Positions 34,199 through 42,219 of a DNA stretch of 64,000 nt are shown in pieces. Within the stretch, counting starts at the first letter, position 1. Each line of letters starts with the position of its first letter. This DNA is from Simplicispira sedimenti (GTDB taxonomy: Bacteria > Pseudomonadota > Gammaproteobacteria > Burkholderiales > Burkholderiaceae_C). The notes beneath the pieces were generated by a model. It did no database searches. It had not been told where the DNA came from and saw only the letters and a list, made by a program, of their open reading frames with translations. The stretch is taken from assembly GCF_022760965.1 (NCBI RefSeq), contig NZ_JAKVIJ010000003.1, forward strand, positions 186,001-250,000, written 5' to 3'. Position numbers and translations under genes: made by a program.

Positions 34199-35440
34199 TT
34201 ACTCCCAGCGGTGTGGCAGACGCACCAGCCCTGGCGTGCTCAGGGCGTAGATGTGCCTGAAACTGGCGCAATGCAGCCACTGTTCGTAAACGATGAGCCC
34301 CTGCGAGTCGAACAGGAAGGCGCTGACCAGGTACTCGCCAGAATGCAGCGGCAGCTCGGTAAACCGTATCCTGGCTTGCCACAGGCCATTACCCAGCGGT
34401 GTGGGGTTCACGCCGTCGTTCAGCGTGCCGGCCGACGTAATGCCTGCGCCGTGTGCTTGCTCCAGCATCACGCCGAAATGGGGTTGCTCCCCAGCGGGTA
34501 CGCGGGCCACCAGGGTGATGACCAAATCCTCTGCATCAAGGCGGGGGGGGGTTCCTTCGGCCAAGTCTGCCACCTCCACGGACACCATGCGCGCGGGCCC
34601 GGTGGCATCGTCCATGCGTTCTGATGCAGTGCGTCCAGACGCGTCGCTGCCCTGTGCCGCAGCGGATGCCGCTTCGTGCGTGGCCTTGTCCTGGGCCCGC
34701 ACATGGGCTTCATACACCGAGAGCACGCTCTCGGTATCTCCAAAGGCTTTCTGCTGTCCGCCATCGAGCCACAAAGCCACGTCGCACAACTGACGCACGT
34801 GGTAAAGGCTGTGAGAGCAGAAAAGAATGGTGCAACCACTGCGTCGGAACGAGTCGATGCGCTCGATGCACTTCTTCTGGAAGTGCTGGTCCCCCACCGC
34901 AAGAGCCTCGTCGATGATCAACACATCGGGCTCGACAGCCGTCACCAGTGCAAACGCCAGGCGCACCGTCATGCCGGACGAATAGGTTTTGACGGGGCGA
35001 TCAATGGCCTCGCCCAGCTCCGAGAAGGCAATAATCTCGGGCTCCAGGGCACGCATCTCCGCAGCCGAAATGCCGATCAGGCTTGCACCGAAGTACAGGT
35101 TGTCCCGGCCAGTGAAGTCGGGATGAAAGCCGGCGCCAAGCTCCAGAATGGCGGTAATGCGCCCTTGGCGCTCCACCGTGCCGGTCGATGGCTGCATGGT
35201 GCCCGCAATCAGTTTCAGCAGCGAGCTTTTGCCTGCACCGTTGTTGCCCACCACGCCCAAACACTGCCCGCGCCCCAATGTGAATGAGACGTCCTTGAGC
35301 GCCCAATGGCTGCGATGGTGTGTGCCGCCAGTCAACAGGGACCAAAGGCGTTGCCGGGGAGAGTCGTACAGCTTGTATTCCTTGCCCAAATGCCGGGCCT
35401 GCAGCACCGGGCTGCCTGGGGTGGCTGCCGGCGGTGTCAT
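34199..35440 (-). CDS. wzt: ABC exporter ATPase of a polysaccharide transporter (Wzt-like)
   Basis: The 413-residue protein has an ATPase half with Walker A GNNGAGKSSLLKLI, the signature KTYSSGM and DVLIIDEALAVGD, and a C-terminal domain from about residue 270. That domain has the Wzt_C beta-sandwich type, which reads the end-modification of the glycan chain before export. It pairs with the permease Wzm. ATG at 35440 overlaps the wzm stop (ATGA). A run of nine C on the coding strand (34543-34551) lies in the linker before the C-terminal domain, at the TPPR codons. Confidence 0.92.
   Translation of the reverse strand: MTPPAATPGSPVLQARHLGKEYKLYDSPRQRLWSLLTGGTHHRSHWALKDVSFTLGRGQCLGVVGNNGAGKSSLLKLIAGTMQPSTGTVERQGRITAILELGAGFHPDFTGRDNLYFGASLIGISAAEMRALEPEIIAFSELGEAIDRPVKTYSSGMTVRLAFALVTAVEPDVLIIDEALAVGDQHFQKKCIERIDSFRRSGCTILFCSHSLYHVRQLCDVALWLDGGQQKAFGDTESVLSVYEAHVRAQDKATHEAASAAAQGSDASGRTASERMDDATGPARMVSVEVADLAEGTPPRLDAEDLVITLVARVPAGEQPHFGVMLEQAHGAGITSAGTLNDGVNPTPLGNGLWQARIRFTELPLHSGEYLVSAFLFDSQGLIVYEQWLHCASFRHIYALSTPGLVRLPHRWE
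34543..34551. repeat. Nine-G homopolymer tract within wzt
   Basis: A run of nine G on the plus strand (C on the coding strand). Slippage by one base would shift the frame and remove the carbohydrate-binding C-terminal domain of Wzt. Confidence 0.9.
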
Positions 35441-36231
35441 AGCCAATCCACCAACTGGTCGCGGCTGCGCCGCAGCAGCACAGCCAGCGCAGCGGCCGAC
35501 ACTGTCAACCATGCCAGTACCCCCAGCCATACCTGCGCATCAGGCCACAGACCTTGCAGCAGCACCGATTGGTAGCCCAGCACCAGGCTGGTCATGGGGT
35601 TGAGCCACAAGACCCAGCGCCAATCGGCCGGAAACATGGCCATGGGAAACAGCACAGGGCTCATGAAAATGCCGATGGAGAGCATGAAACCCACCACTTG
35701 CGCTGTGTCGCGCAAGGCGGCCATAAGAATGGCCAGCGCGTAACCCAGAACGAGGCACAGCAGAAACTGCAGGCCCACCAGGGCAGGCAGCGCCACCAGC
35801 GCAACGCCATACCGATGCTGGGGACCATAGGCCAGTGCCAGGGCCAGCAAGAGGGGGCCATGCACCAGCATGCTGGCCAGCACCGAGCGGGCGGGGAAGA
35901 GCACGGGGGGCAGGGCATTCTTCTGCAGCACACCCCCGGCTTCCACCAGGCTGGACATTCCGCGGGCGAGTGCGTCGCAGAATGCCATCCAGGGCAAGGC
36001 GCCGACGATCAGGAAGGCCCCCACGGCGCGCGTGGGCGCATTTTCGCCCAGGCGCATGGCAAACACGATGTCAAACACTATGTAATAGGCAGCCACCGTG
36101 AGCAGCGGCTGCACATAGGCCCACAACACACCGGCGGCGGTGCCGGCATAGCGCGCCGAGATTTCCCGGCGCGTCATCACCCAGCACAGGCTGCGGGCGC
36201 GCCACAAGGCCTGAAATTGGGCCAGGAGCAT
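35437..36231 (-). CDS. wzm: ABC exporter permease of a polysaccharide transporter (Wzm-like)
   Basis: A 264-residue ABC-2-type permease with six hydrophobic helices. RREISARYAGTAAGVLWAYVQPLLTV near the N-terminus, and SIGIFMSPVLFPMAMFPADWR later, match Wzm/KpsM-like exporters. With Wzt it exports a lipid-linked polysaccharide (O-antigen or capsule) across the inner membrane. It begins 79 nt after the ppiC stop, beyond a terminator, and is the first gene of a six-gene operon ending at the GT2. Confidence 0.93.
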   Translation of the reverse strand: MLLAQFQALWRARSLCWVMTRREISARYAGTAAGVLWAYVQPLLTVAAYYIVFDIVFAMRLGENAPTRAVGAFLIVGALPWMAFCDALARGMSSLVEAGGVLQKNALPPVLFPARSVLASMLVHGPLLLALALAYGPQHRYGVALVALPALVGLQFLLCLVLGYALAILMAALRDTAQVVGFMLSIGIFMSPVLFPMAMFPADWRWVLWLNPMTSLVLGYQSVLLQGLWPDAQVWLGVLAWLTVSAAALAVLLRRSRDQLVDWL

Positions 36232-36258
36232 GGTGCCGAGCTAGCGAAGAAGGTTGCT

Positions 36259-36284
36259 AAAAAACCGCTGGCAAGTGCCAGCGG
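36259..36284 (-). terminator. Rho-independent terminator after the parvulin gene
   Basis: On the minus strand, CCGCTGGC and GCCAGCGG pair in an 8-bp stem with a 4-nt loop and are followed by six T. It lies between the parvulin gene and wzm, so the ABC operon probably has its own promoter. Confidence 0.88.
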
Positions 36285-36309
36285 AACGATTGGTGGTGCC
36301 AAAGCGGGA

Positions 36310-37215
36310 TCAGTTGCGCTTGGCCTTTTCCGCATCCACAAACGCCTTGAGCGCATCGGTGTCGCCTTGGGCTTGGCTTCGTAGTTTGCCAATGGCCTTC
36401 TCACGCGCCTCCTGCGTCAGCTTGACCTTGGCCTCGTTGTGCAGTTGCAAGCGCACTTCGCTGAACTCGCGCATTGCAGCCGACTTGCGCCCTTCCAGTT
36501 TGATGATGTGGTAACCAAAACGGGTTTGCACCACAGCGCTGAGATCACCAGGATTTTTCAGGCTGTCCAGTGCGTCATCAAACTCCTTGACCATGCGGCC
36601 TTTGGGAAACCAGCCCAAATCGCCACCCTTTGCGGCGCTGCCCGGGTCGCCGGAATGCTGCTTGGCCAGTTCCTCGAAATTGGCCCCGGCTTTCAGATCT
36701 GTCAGCAGCTTTTCCGCCTTGGCCTTGTTATCGTCGGAGGCGCCCATGATCAGAATATGCCGCGCCTGGAATTGCTCTGGGTTTTCAAAGCGCTTGGGCT
36801 CGGCCTTGTAGGTGCTTCGCGCGTAGGCATCCAGGTCTTTTTCGTTCGGCTGAACAGAGGCGTCCACCTGTCCAACCCAGGCTTCTGCCAGGACATTCTC
36901 GCGGGCCTGCTTCAACTTTTCCTGCGTGGCGGGCTGTTTATCCAAAGCAGATTTTTCAGCATCCAGCGCGGCGGCTCGGCGCAGATAGATATTGTCCAAA
37001 AGCTGCTGAAGTTGCGAGAGGTTGGTGAGTAACTTCACTTGAGTTTCGGCTGGCATGCGCTGCAAGTCATTGCGCAGATCTTGTGCAGAAACGGTCACGC
37101 CCTGAGCGCCTTTGATGAGTACGGCGTTGTCCTCTGCCCGCAGGACTATAGGGGAGAGCAGCAAACCCACAGCGCTCAGTCGTGCCAAGAATCGATGAAG
37201 GGAGACAGCATTCAT
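36310..37215 (-). CDS. Periplasmic parvulin-type peptidyl-prolyl isomerase
   Basis: The 301-residue protein has a signal peptide (residues 1-25, ending VLRA/ED), an N-terminal helical part, and a PpiC domain at about 157-250. That domain shows QARHILIMGASDDNKAKAE, GGDLGWFPKGRMVKEFDDAL and TRFGYHIIKLEG. SurA/PrsA-like parvulins help outer-membrane and secreted proteins fold. The start at 37215 gives a clean signal peptide; the frame further upstream runs through a terminator. It is downstream of the exported 518-residue protein on the same strand, from which it is separated by that terminator. Confidence 0.9.
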   Translation of the reverse strand: MNAVSLHRFLARLSAVGLLLSPIVLRAEDNAVLIKGAQGVTVSAQDLRNDLQRMPAETQVKLLTNLSQLQQLLDNIYLRRAAALDAEKSALDKQPATQEKLKQARENVLAEAWVGQVDASVQPNEKDLDAYARSTYKAEPKRFENPEQFQARHILIMGASDDNKAKAEKLLTDLKAGANFEELAKQHSGDPGSAAKGGDLGWFPKGRMVKEFDDALDSLKNPGDLSAVVQTRFGYHIIKLEGRKSAAMREFSEVRLQLHNEAKVKLTQEAREKAIGKLRSQAQGDTDALKAFVDAEKAKRN

Positions 37216-37254
37216 GTGCAAATACGATGAAGATGGTGAACACAGGGCATCGGA

Positions 37255-37288
37255 TAAAAAAAAGGCGGGGAAATTCCCCGCCTTTTTT
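37255..37288 (-). terminator. Strong terminator after the exported surface protein
   Basis: GGCGGGGAAATTCCCCGCC forms a GC-rich stem that is flanked by A-runs on one side and T-runs on the other, so it could work in both directions. On the minus strand it lies about 20 nt after the stop of the 518-residue protein and is followed by a long T-run. Confidence 0.92.
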
Positions 37289-37306
37289 GAGAGGCAGCCG
37301 ACCGGA

Positions 37307-38863
37307 TTAACGGGCGGTGCGGTGAGCCCAAGTGCCACCCAGGTTCACACCCTTGGCCTTGGCAGCAGCGTAACCCACGATGGGCAGACCGTTACCAGCG
37401 CCCAGACCAGCGGTGCTGATGCGCAACCAGCCAGCAGCGTAGCCTGCGTTGATGTTCATCGTGGCGATCTTCGCACCCAGCACTTGCGAGCCGGTGGTGC
37501 TGTTGAAGGACAGCACGCTGGTTTCGCCGCAGAAGCGCAGAGCGACATCAGGAGAAATCACGAAGGTGGTCTTCGTGTTTTCTTCGTGGTCGTATGCGCG
37601 CAGCGGGCCGCCTGGCAGCACGCAGGCTTGCGTACCGGTAGCGTTCAACAGCGTGTTGGCAGCGGTGAAGTGGTTGACCACACCAGCGTTGAGCGTCAGA
37701 CGTGCAGCAGGAGCAGCAGCGTAGTTCAAACCCACAGCGTAGCGGCGGGTGGGCATGGAGAACACCCAGTCGGTCGCGAAGTCGGCAATGCCGCCGGTCA
37801 GGAACTCGTTGACCACTTGGGTGGTTTGCAGAGCACCAGCCAGAGCCGTAGCCTGCATGTCGGCGCTGTTCCCGGCAGGAGCGACAGGAGCAGGGTTGCC
37901 AGCATAGGGGGTGGACAGATCCGGGAAGTCGTAGTTGGCGACTTGAGCAGCGAATGCAGGCAGACGCAGCACGGGGTCAGCCGTGTAGTTGGCCACAGTG
38001 ATAGCTGCGGGGTAGGTGGGCGTGTCGGTGGTCTGTGGGAAGAACACGATGTTGCCCTGTGCAGGCAGGCCACCAGCCGTTTCGGCGCGAACAGCAATGG
38101 CTTCACCGGAGAACGAAGCCTTGTCGGCCAAGTTCACGATGGTCCAGTTGGCCATCAGCGTGCCGGTAGGCCAGCTGTAACCACGCACGACGGGGTCGTG
38201 GGTTGCGTCACCAGCAAGCAGGTCGAATTCCTGATTGTTCATCGTTGCCGCCGTGCAAGGAGCCACGCCCACGCCGCTGGCGTTGGGAACGTGCTTGATG
38301 GCGGTGAACAGCGTAGTAGCACCAGCGGCCGGCGGAATGTCGGCCATGTTCAGGATTTCGATGTAGCCTTCGCGGGTCTCAGAAGCGGCGGCACCCAGGA
38401 CACGACCGGTCTTGAACAGGCCACCCTGTGCAACGATGTCAGCCTTGGATGGCAGCGTGCAGCTGTTGTCAGAGGTGGTCAGCGCCGACAGTTCGCCGCT
38501 GGCCGACACGTTGGCCGTCCACATGTCGCCAGGCGACAGGAAGATGGTGATGTCGAAAATGTCGTCAGAGTTCGAGGCGCCACGGAAGCGCAGCTTCACT
38601 GCCTTGCCGTTCACGGTGTCAGTGTTGACCAGGTTCAGCAGCGTGGCGTTGGTGCCTTGCGTGGTGAAATAGGGCACAACCAAGATGTGACCGACACCGG
38701 TAACCGTCGGGTTCAGGGCAACAGCCGGCGTGACTGCAGCAGCCAGCGTGGTGGCGGTGGCTGCCAAGTCTGCGCCAGTGTTAACCAAAACAGCTGCGTT
38801 GGCCGCACCAGACAGGCCACCAACCATGGCAGCAATGCTCAGGGCGAGAAGATTTTTTCTCAT
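37307..38863 (-). CDS. Exported Ala/Thr/Val-rich protein of unknown function, likely abundant
   Basis: The 518-residue protein has a clear signal peptide (residues 1-23, ending GAANA/AV) and no membrane helix afterwards. Composition is rich in Ala, Thr, Val and Asn with few charges, as in outer surface or S-layer-like proteins. Segments such as HILVVPYFTTQGTNATLLN and ITIFLSPGDMWTANVS near the N-terminus may be conserved, but I do not recognise the family. Only a few cysteines are present, consistent with disulfides. Evidence for high expression: own promoter (38921-38948), good ribosome-binding site TGGAG before ATG 38863, and a strong terminator. ATG at 38863 was preferred over an upstream one at 38902. 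Confidence 0.7.
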   Translation of the reverse strand: MRKNLLALSIAAMVGGLSGAANAAVLVNTGADLAATATTLAAAVTPAVALNPTVTGVGHILVVPYFTTQGTNATLLNLVNTDTVNGKAVKLRFRGASNSDDIFDITIFLSPGDMWTANVSASGELSALTTSDNSCTLPSKADIVAQGGLFKTGRVLGAAASETREGYIEILNMADIPPAAGATTLFTAIKHVPNASGVGVAPCTAATMNNQEFDLLAGDATHDPVVRGYSWPTGTLMANWTIVNLADKASFSGEAIAVRAETAGGLPAQGNIVFFPQTTDTPTYPAAITVANYTADPVLRLPAFAAQVANYDFPDLSTPYAGNPAPVAPAGNSADMQATALAGALQTTQVVNEFLTGGIADFATDWVFSMPTRRYAVGLNYAAAPAARLTLNAGVVNHFTAANTLLNATGTQACVLPGGPLRAYDHEENTKTTFVISPDVALRFCGETSVLSFNSTTGSQVLGAKIATMNINAGYAAGWLRISTAGLGAGNGLPIVGYAAAKAKGVNLGGTWAHRTAR

Positions 38864-38920
38864 GTATGAACTCCAGTTAAAAATTGAAAGCGCAACTACC
38901 AAGATTGATTACGCTCCGTC

Positions 38921-38948
38921 ATGGTAGCACAGCCAAATAAGGGTACAA
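38921..38948 (-). promoter_or_regulatory. Sigma70-like promoter for the exported protein
   Basis: On the minus strand, TTGTAC and TACCAT are separated by 16 nt, and TGC precedes the -10 (extended type). The -10 lies about 58 nt upstream of the ATG at 38863. The rest of 38864-39169 holds the 3' flank of the glycosyltransferase gene and an AT-rich imperfect hairpin near 38966-38998; I see no gene there. Confidence 0.6.
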
Positions 38949-39169
38949 CACCCGTGCCGCACCCTGTGAAAGCGATGTTTGTAAAAAACAACATTTTCTG
39001 AGGTGGGTGGTTTGCGCCCTTTGGGGCAGCGCCTACCACCTGGCCTTGCGCGGGTAGGGGCAGTGTATCCCAAGGGGGTGTTGGTGCGCGGCTTGCGGGG
39101 TGGCGGGGTGCGGGTTTTGTGGCTGGGGCGTGGTTTTTTGCACACTCCTGCCGCGGTGGTGTTGCGGGC

Positions 39170-40174
39170 TCAACGTGGGCGGGGCCACAGGCGCCTGTCC
39201 AGGGCGCGCCACAGGCTGCCCAGGCTGGCCTTGCGCTGGTGTTGTATGGCGCGGCGTTGGCGCCAGGCCCTTGGCAGGCCGCGCAGGGCGTGCCAGCGTG
39301 CGCGCAGCCCTACGGCGGCCTGTCCGCGCAGGGCCAGCACAGCCAGTGCGGCGGCATGCGCGCCCAGGTGCAGGGGCAGCAGGGCCCACAGCAGGGGGGT
39401 TGGCATGTTCTTTACAAAGGTCCAGGCCATGTTGCGGTGGCCGTGGTAGGTGGCAAAGCCGCTGCGTTGCCCGCCGGTGGTGGCGCTGCCTACGTGTTGC
39501 ACCACGGCCTGGGGCAGGTACCAGGCGGTGTGCCCGGCCAGGCGCAAACGAAAACCCAGATCCACATCCTCAAAGTAGCAAAAATAGCTTTCGTCGAAAG
39601 CGCCCACCTGGCGCACGGCGGCCAGCCGGTACAGGGCGGCAGCGGCGCAGGGGGCAAAGATCTCGCGCTCGTGCAGGTGGGCGGGGGTTTGTGCCTGGCC
39701 ATGGTGTTCGCGCCAGGCCAGGCCGCTCAGGTGGTAGCAATCGCCGGTTCCGTCCAGCAGGTGGGGGTTTTCGTGGCAGAGCTGGCGCGAGCCCAGGGCG
39801 GCGGCGTCGGGGTGTCGGGCGGCGCCAAGCAATAATTGTTCCAGCCATTGGGGTGCGGCGAAGGCGTCGGGGTTGAGCAGTGCCACCCATTCGGTCTGGC
39901 ACAGTTCCAGGGCGCGGTTGTTGCCGGCGGCAAAGCCGAGGTTGCAGTCCATGCGCAACACGGTCAGCCGGTCCCATGTGGGTAGTTGTGCCAGGGAATC
40001 GTCGGTGCTGGCGTTGTCCACCACCAGCACGGCTTCGGGCGGCAGGCTCTGGTCCTGCAGGCACCGGATGCACTGAACCAGCAGGGGGCCGCTGTTCCAG
40101 TTGACCACAATCACAGTGACCCCTCCTTGTACCAGGGGGGGGGCTTGCGCAGGGCTGCCGGGCGAGGGGGTCAC
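39170..40174 (-). CDS. GT2 glycosyltransferase (rhamnosyltransferase-like)
   Basis: A 334-residue enzyme with the GT-A fold: VTVIVVNWNSGPLLVQCI, VVDNASTDDS, LGFAAGNNRAL, LLNPDAF as the metal-binding region, and the late YFEDVDLGFRLR. This is the WbbL/rhamnosyltransferase-like branch. The last 80 residues hold two hydrophobic segments. The start is GTG at 40174, overlapping the stop of the upstream GT gene (GTGA). A longer reading back to 40828 lies inside that gene in another frame. Nine C occur at codons 11-13 of the coding strand (40135-40143), a possible slippage site. Confidence 0.85.
   Translation of the reverse strand: MTPSPGSPAQAPPLVQGGVTVIVVNWNSGPLLVQCIRCLQDQSLPPEAVLVVDNASTDDSLAQLPTWDRLTVLRMDCNLGFAAGNNRALELCQTEWVALLNPDAFAAPQWLEQLLLGAARHPDAAALGSRQLCHENPHLLDGTGDCYHLSGLAWREHHGQAQTPAHLHEREIFAPCAAAALYRLAAVRQVGAFDESYFCYFEDVDLGFRLRLAGHTAWYLPQAVVQHVGSATTGGQRSGFATYHGHRNMAWTFVKNMPTPLLWALLPLHLGAHAAALAVLALRGQAAVGLRARWHALRGLPRAWRQRRAIQHQRKASLGSLWRALDRRLWPRPR
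40135..40143. repeat. Nine-G tract near the start of a GT2 gene
   Basis: Nine G on the plus strand, nine C on the coding strand of the 334-residue glycosyltransferase, at codons 11-13 (Ala-Pro-Pro). A slip of one base would shift the frame at the N-terminus. Confidence 0.9.
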
Positions 40175-42135
40175 GCCTGCCACTGGTGCGAGAGTTGCTG
40201 CCGCCCTGTGGCGCCATCGCGGCGAAACACCCTGCGGCGGCTCTCGTAGCTGCAGTGCATGGGGGTCTTGACGTGCCAGGAGTGTTGGGTCAGCAGCAGG
40301 CAGGGGTTGTGGTAGGGGTCGCCCTGGTCCAGGAAGCCCCTCCAGCGCGCCACGAAGGCTGCCGAGTCTTCCGGGTGCGGGTCTTCGCCCACGCTTTTGC
40401 CGCGGGTGAAGGATTCGTGGTGGATCAGGATGGCCGGGGGGCACTGCAGAATGCGCCAGCCCTTTTGCAGTACGCGCAGGCACAGGTCCACGTCGCCAAA
40501 CCCTACGGCCAGTTGGGGGTCCAGCCCTTGCACGGCGCCGAAAGCGTCCTTGCGAATGAGCATGCAGGCAGCGGTCACGGCGGATATTTCGTGGGGGATG
40601 GCCAGCCGTCCCAGGTAGCGGATGTCCGGCTGTTTGGGGTCCACTTCCAGAAATTTTCCGTAGTGTTCGGCAATGCCAAAGGCGCCTACGCAGACGCCCG
40701 CGTGCTGGATGCTGCGGTGGTCGGGGTACAGGAGTTCGGCGCCCACGATGCCCACCGTGGGATCCTGGGCCAGTTCCAGCATGCGCTCCAGCCACCCGGG
40801 CTCCAGCGCCTCGATGTCGTTGTTGCACAGCAGGTAGTGGCTGAAGCTGGGCTCCAACTGCGCAATGGCCCAGTTGTTGATGGTGGAAAAGTTGAAGGGG
40901 CCTTCATAGCGCATCACTCGCATGTGTGGCTGGCTCTTCAGGCTCTCGAAATAGGCAACCGATTCGGGGTCGGTGGAGGCATGGTCCACGAGAATGATCT
41001 CGTAGTCGGCTTCAAGCACCGTACGGCGGATGCTGTCAATGCACTGGCGCACCAGTTCGCCGTGGTTCTTGGTGGGAATGACGATGGCGGTGCGCAGCCC
41101 GTCTTGCAGCGGGTAGCGTGTTTCAAAGAAGTTGAATCCTGCGCCCGGCGCCACCTTGCCACGGGTGCCGGTGCGGTCCAGGTGGCGTTGCAGTATCTGC
41201 ACGGAGGTGTCCATGACTTCGCTGGATTTGGTGTGCCCGGATGAGGACTCGACCACGCGCCATTGGTAGAGAATTTCTGGCAGATGCACGATGGTCTGGG
41301 CGCGTTCGCTGGCGCGCAGGATCAGGTCGTAGTCTTGCGAGATGCTCAGTTTTTCGTCGAAGCCGCCCAGATCCCGCAGCAGTTGGGTGCGAAAGCCCGC
41401 AAGGTGCACGATATAGGGGTGTCCGCGCAGGTATTCGGGAGAAAAAGCCGGCCGATGCGCGTGGTAGAGCATCTTCTTGCCGTCTTCGGAGATCATGATC
41501 TCGTCGGAGTAGAGCAGGTCAGGGTCGTCATGCAGCACGGCCTGTGCCACCCGGAACAAGGCCTGGGGCTCCAGCAGGTCGTCGTGGTCCAGCAGCACCA
41601 CAAAGGGCCCCGTGGCCATGGCAATGGCCTGGTTGGAGGTTCTGGATACGCCTTGGTTCTTGGAACTCAGGTGGAGCTTCACCCGCGGGTCGTGGGCGGC
41701 AAATTCTTGCAGGATTTTGTGCACATGGGGCTGGGTGGAGCAGTCGTCCACGATGCACAGCTCCCAGTTGGGGTAGAGCTGGGTCTTGACGGATTTGAGG
41801 GTTGCCTTGAGCAGCGCGGCCGGTGTGTTGTAGGTGGGCAGGATGATCGATATCTTGACCGGTGCACCGTGGTCCAGGAGGTGCTGTTCAATCTTGGGCC
41901 GGACATGGGTTTGCAAAAGGTGCTGGTACATGCGCCAGGTATCGGCGTCAACCTTGGGGGGAATGCTCAGCAGTGCACCCTTGAAGTGTTGCAGGCCACC
42001 TTCGCGCCATGCGTTGCGCATGTGTCGCAGGTTGCTGCGCAGCATGGGCCTGTTCTGAGCGAGGCGAAGAAAGCTGCGCGCCAATAGAAAGGCCTTGCGT
42101 GGTGCGTCCAGCAAGGTTTTGAGGGGGGGGGTCAC
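40171..42135 (-). CDS. Tandem GT2 glycosyltransferase
   Basis: The 654-residue protein has two GT2 modules. The first (about residues 90-330) contains ISIILPTYNTPAALLKATL, IVDDCST and VVLLDHDDLLEPQALF. The second (about 355-600) has TAIVIPTKNHGELVRQCI, LVDHASTD, LLCNNDIE and FGDVDLCLRV. Two-module GT2 enzymes of this sort often build repeating or branched glycans. The start is GTG at 42135 with GGAGA about 9 nt upstream. Nine C (42123-42131) follow directly after the start codon's A, at codons 2-5. Confidence 0.87.
   Translation of the reverse strand: MTPPLKTLLDAPRKAFLLARSFLRLAQNRPMLRSNLRHMRNAWREGGLQHFKGALLSIPPKVDADTWRMYQHLLQTHVRPKIEQHLLDHGAPVKISIILPTYNTPAALLKATLKSVKTQLYPNWELCIVDDCSTQPHVHKILQEFAAHDPRVKLHLSSKNQGVSRTSNQAIAMATGPFVVLLDHDDLLEPQALFRVAQAVLHDDPDLLYSDEIMISEDGKKMLYHAHRPAFSPEYLRGHPYIVHLAGFRTQLLRDLGGFDEKLSISQDYDLILRASERAQTIVHLPEILYQWRVVESSSGHTKSSEVMDTSVQILQRHLDRTGTRGKVAPGAGFNFFETRYPLQDGLRTAIVIPTKNHGELVRQCIDSIRRTVLEADYEIILVDHASTDPESVAYFESLKSQPHMRVMRYEGPFNFSTINNWAIAQLEPSFSHYLLCNNDIEALEPGWLERMLELAQDPTVGIVGAELLYPDHRSIQHAGVCVGAFGIAEHYGKFLEVDPKQPDIRYLGRLAIPHEISAVTAACMLIRKDAFGAVQGLDPQLAVGFGDVDLCLRVLQKGWRILQCPPAILIHHESFTRGKSVGEDPHPEDSAAFVARWRGFLDQGDPYHNPCLLLTQHSWHVKTPMHCSYESRRRVFRRDGATGRQQLSHQWQA
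42123..42131. repeat. Nine-G tract at the start codon of a tandem GT2 gene
   Basis: Nine G on the plus strand form a nine-C run in codons 2-5 of the 654-residue glycosyltransferase, immediately after GTGA. Change in run length would shift the frame almost from the start. Confidence 0.9.
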
Positions 42136-42166
42136 GTTCAGGTTCTCCGATTTCGCAATGCGGCAA

Positions 42167-42207
42167 CAGCCGCTCCGCGGCCCCTCGGGGGGGCTGCTGT
42201 GCGGCTG
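42167..42207. repeat. GC-rich inverted repeat between two glycosyltransferase genes
   Basis: The outer arms CAGCCGC (42167-42173) and GCGGCTG (42201-42207) pair, and inner C- and G-runs can extend the structure. It lies in the 84-nt space between the 1212-residue fusion gene and the tandem GT2 gene. It could attenuate or terminate transcription or be another REP-like copy; no T-run follows. Confidence 0.55.
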
Positions 42208-42219
42208 CTTTGGAATTTT

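Noticed and set aside
37214..38869. 551-codon plus-strand frame opposite the exported protein
   Set aside because: It covers the same region as a minus-strand gene with signal peptide, promoter and terminator, and it begins inside the parvulin gene's start region.
40175..40828. N-terminal extension of the 334-residue GT2 gene
   Set aside because: The extra 218 residues lie in another frame of the tandem GT2 gene and are Arg/Pro-rich; the GTG at 40174 overlaps that gene's stop and starts the real fold.
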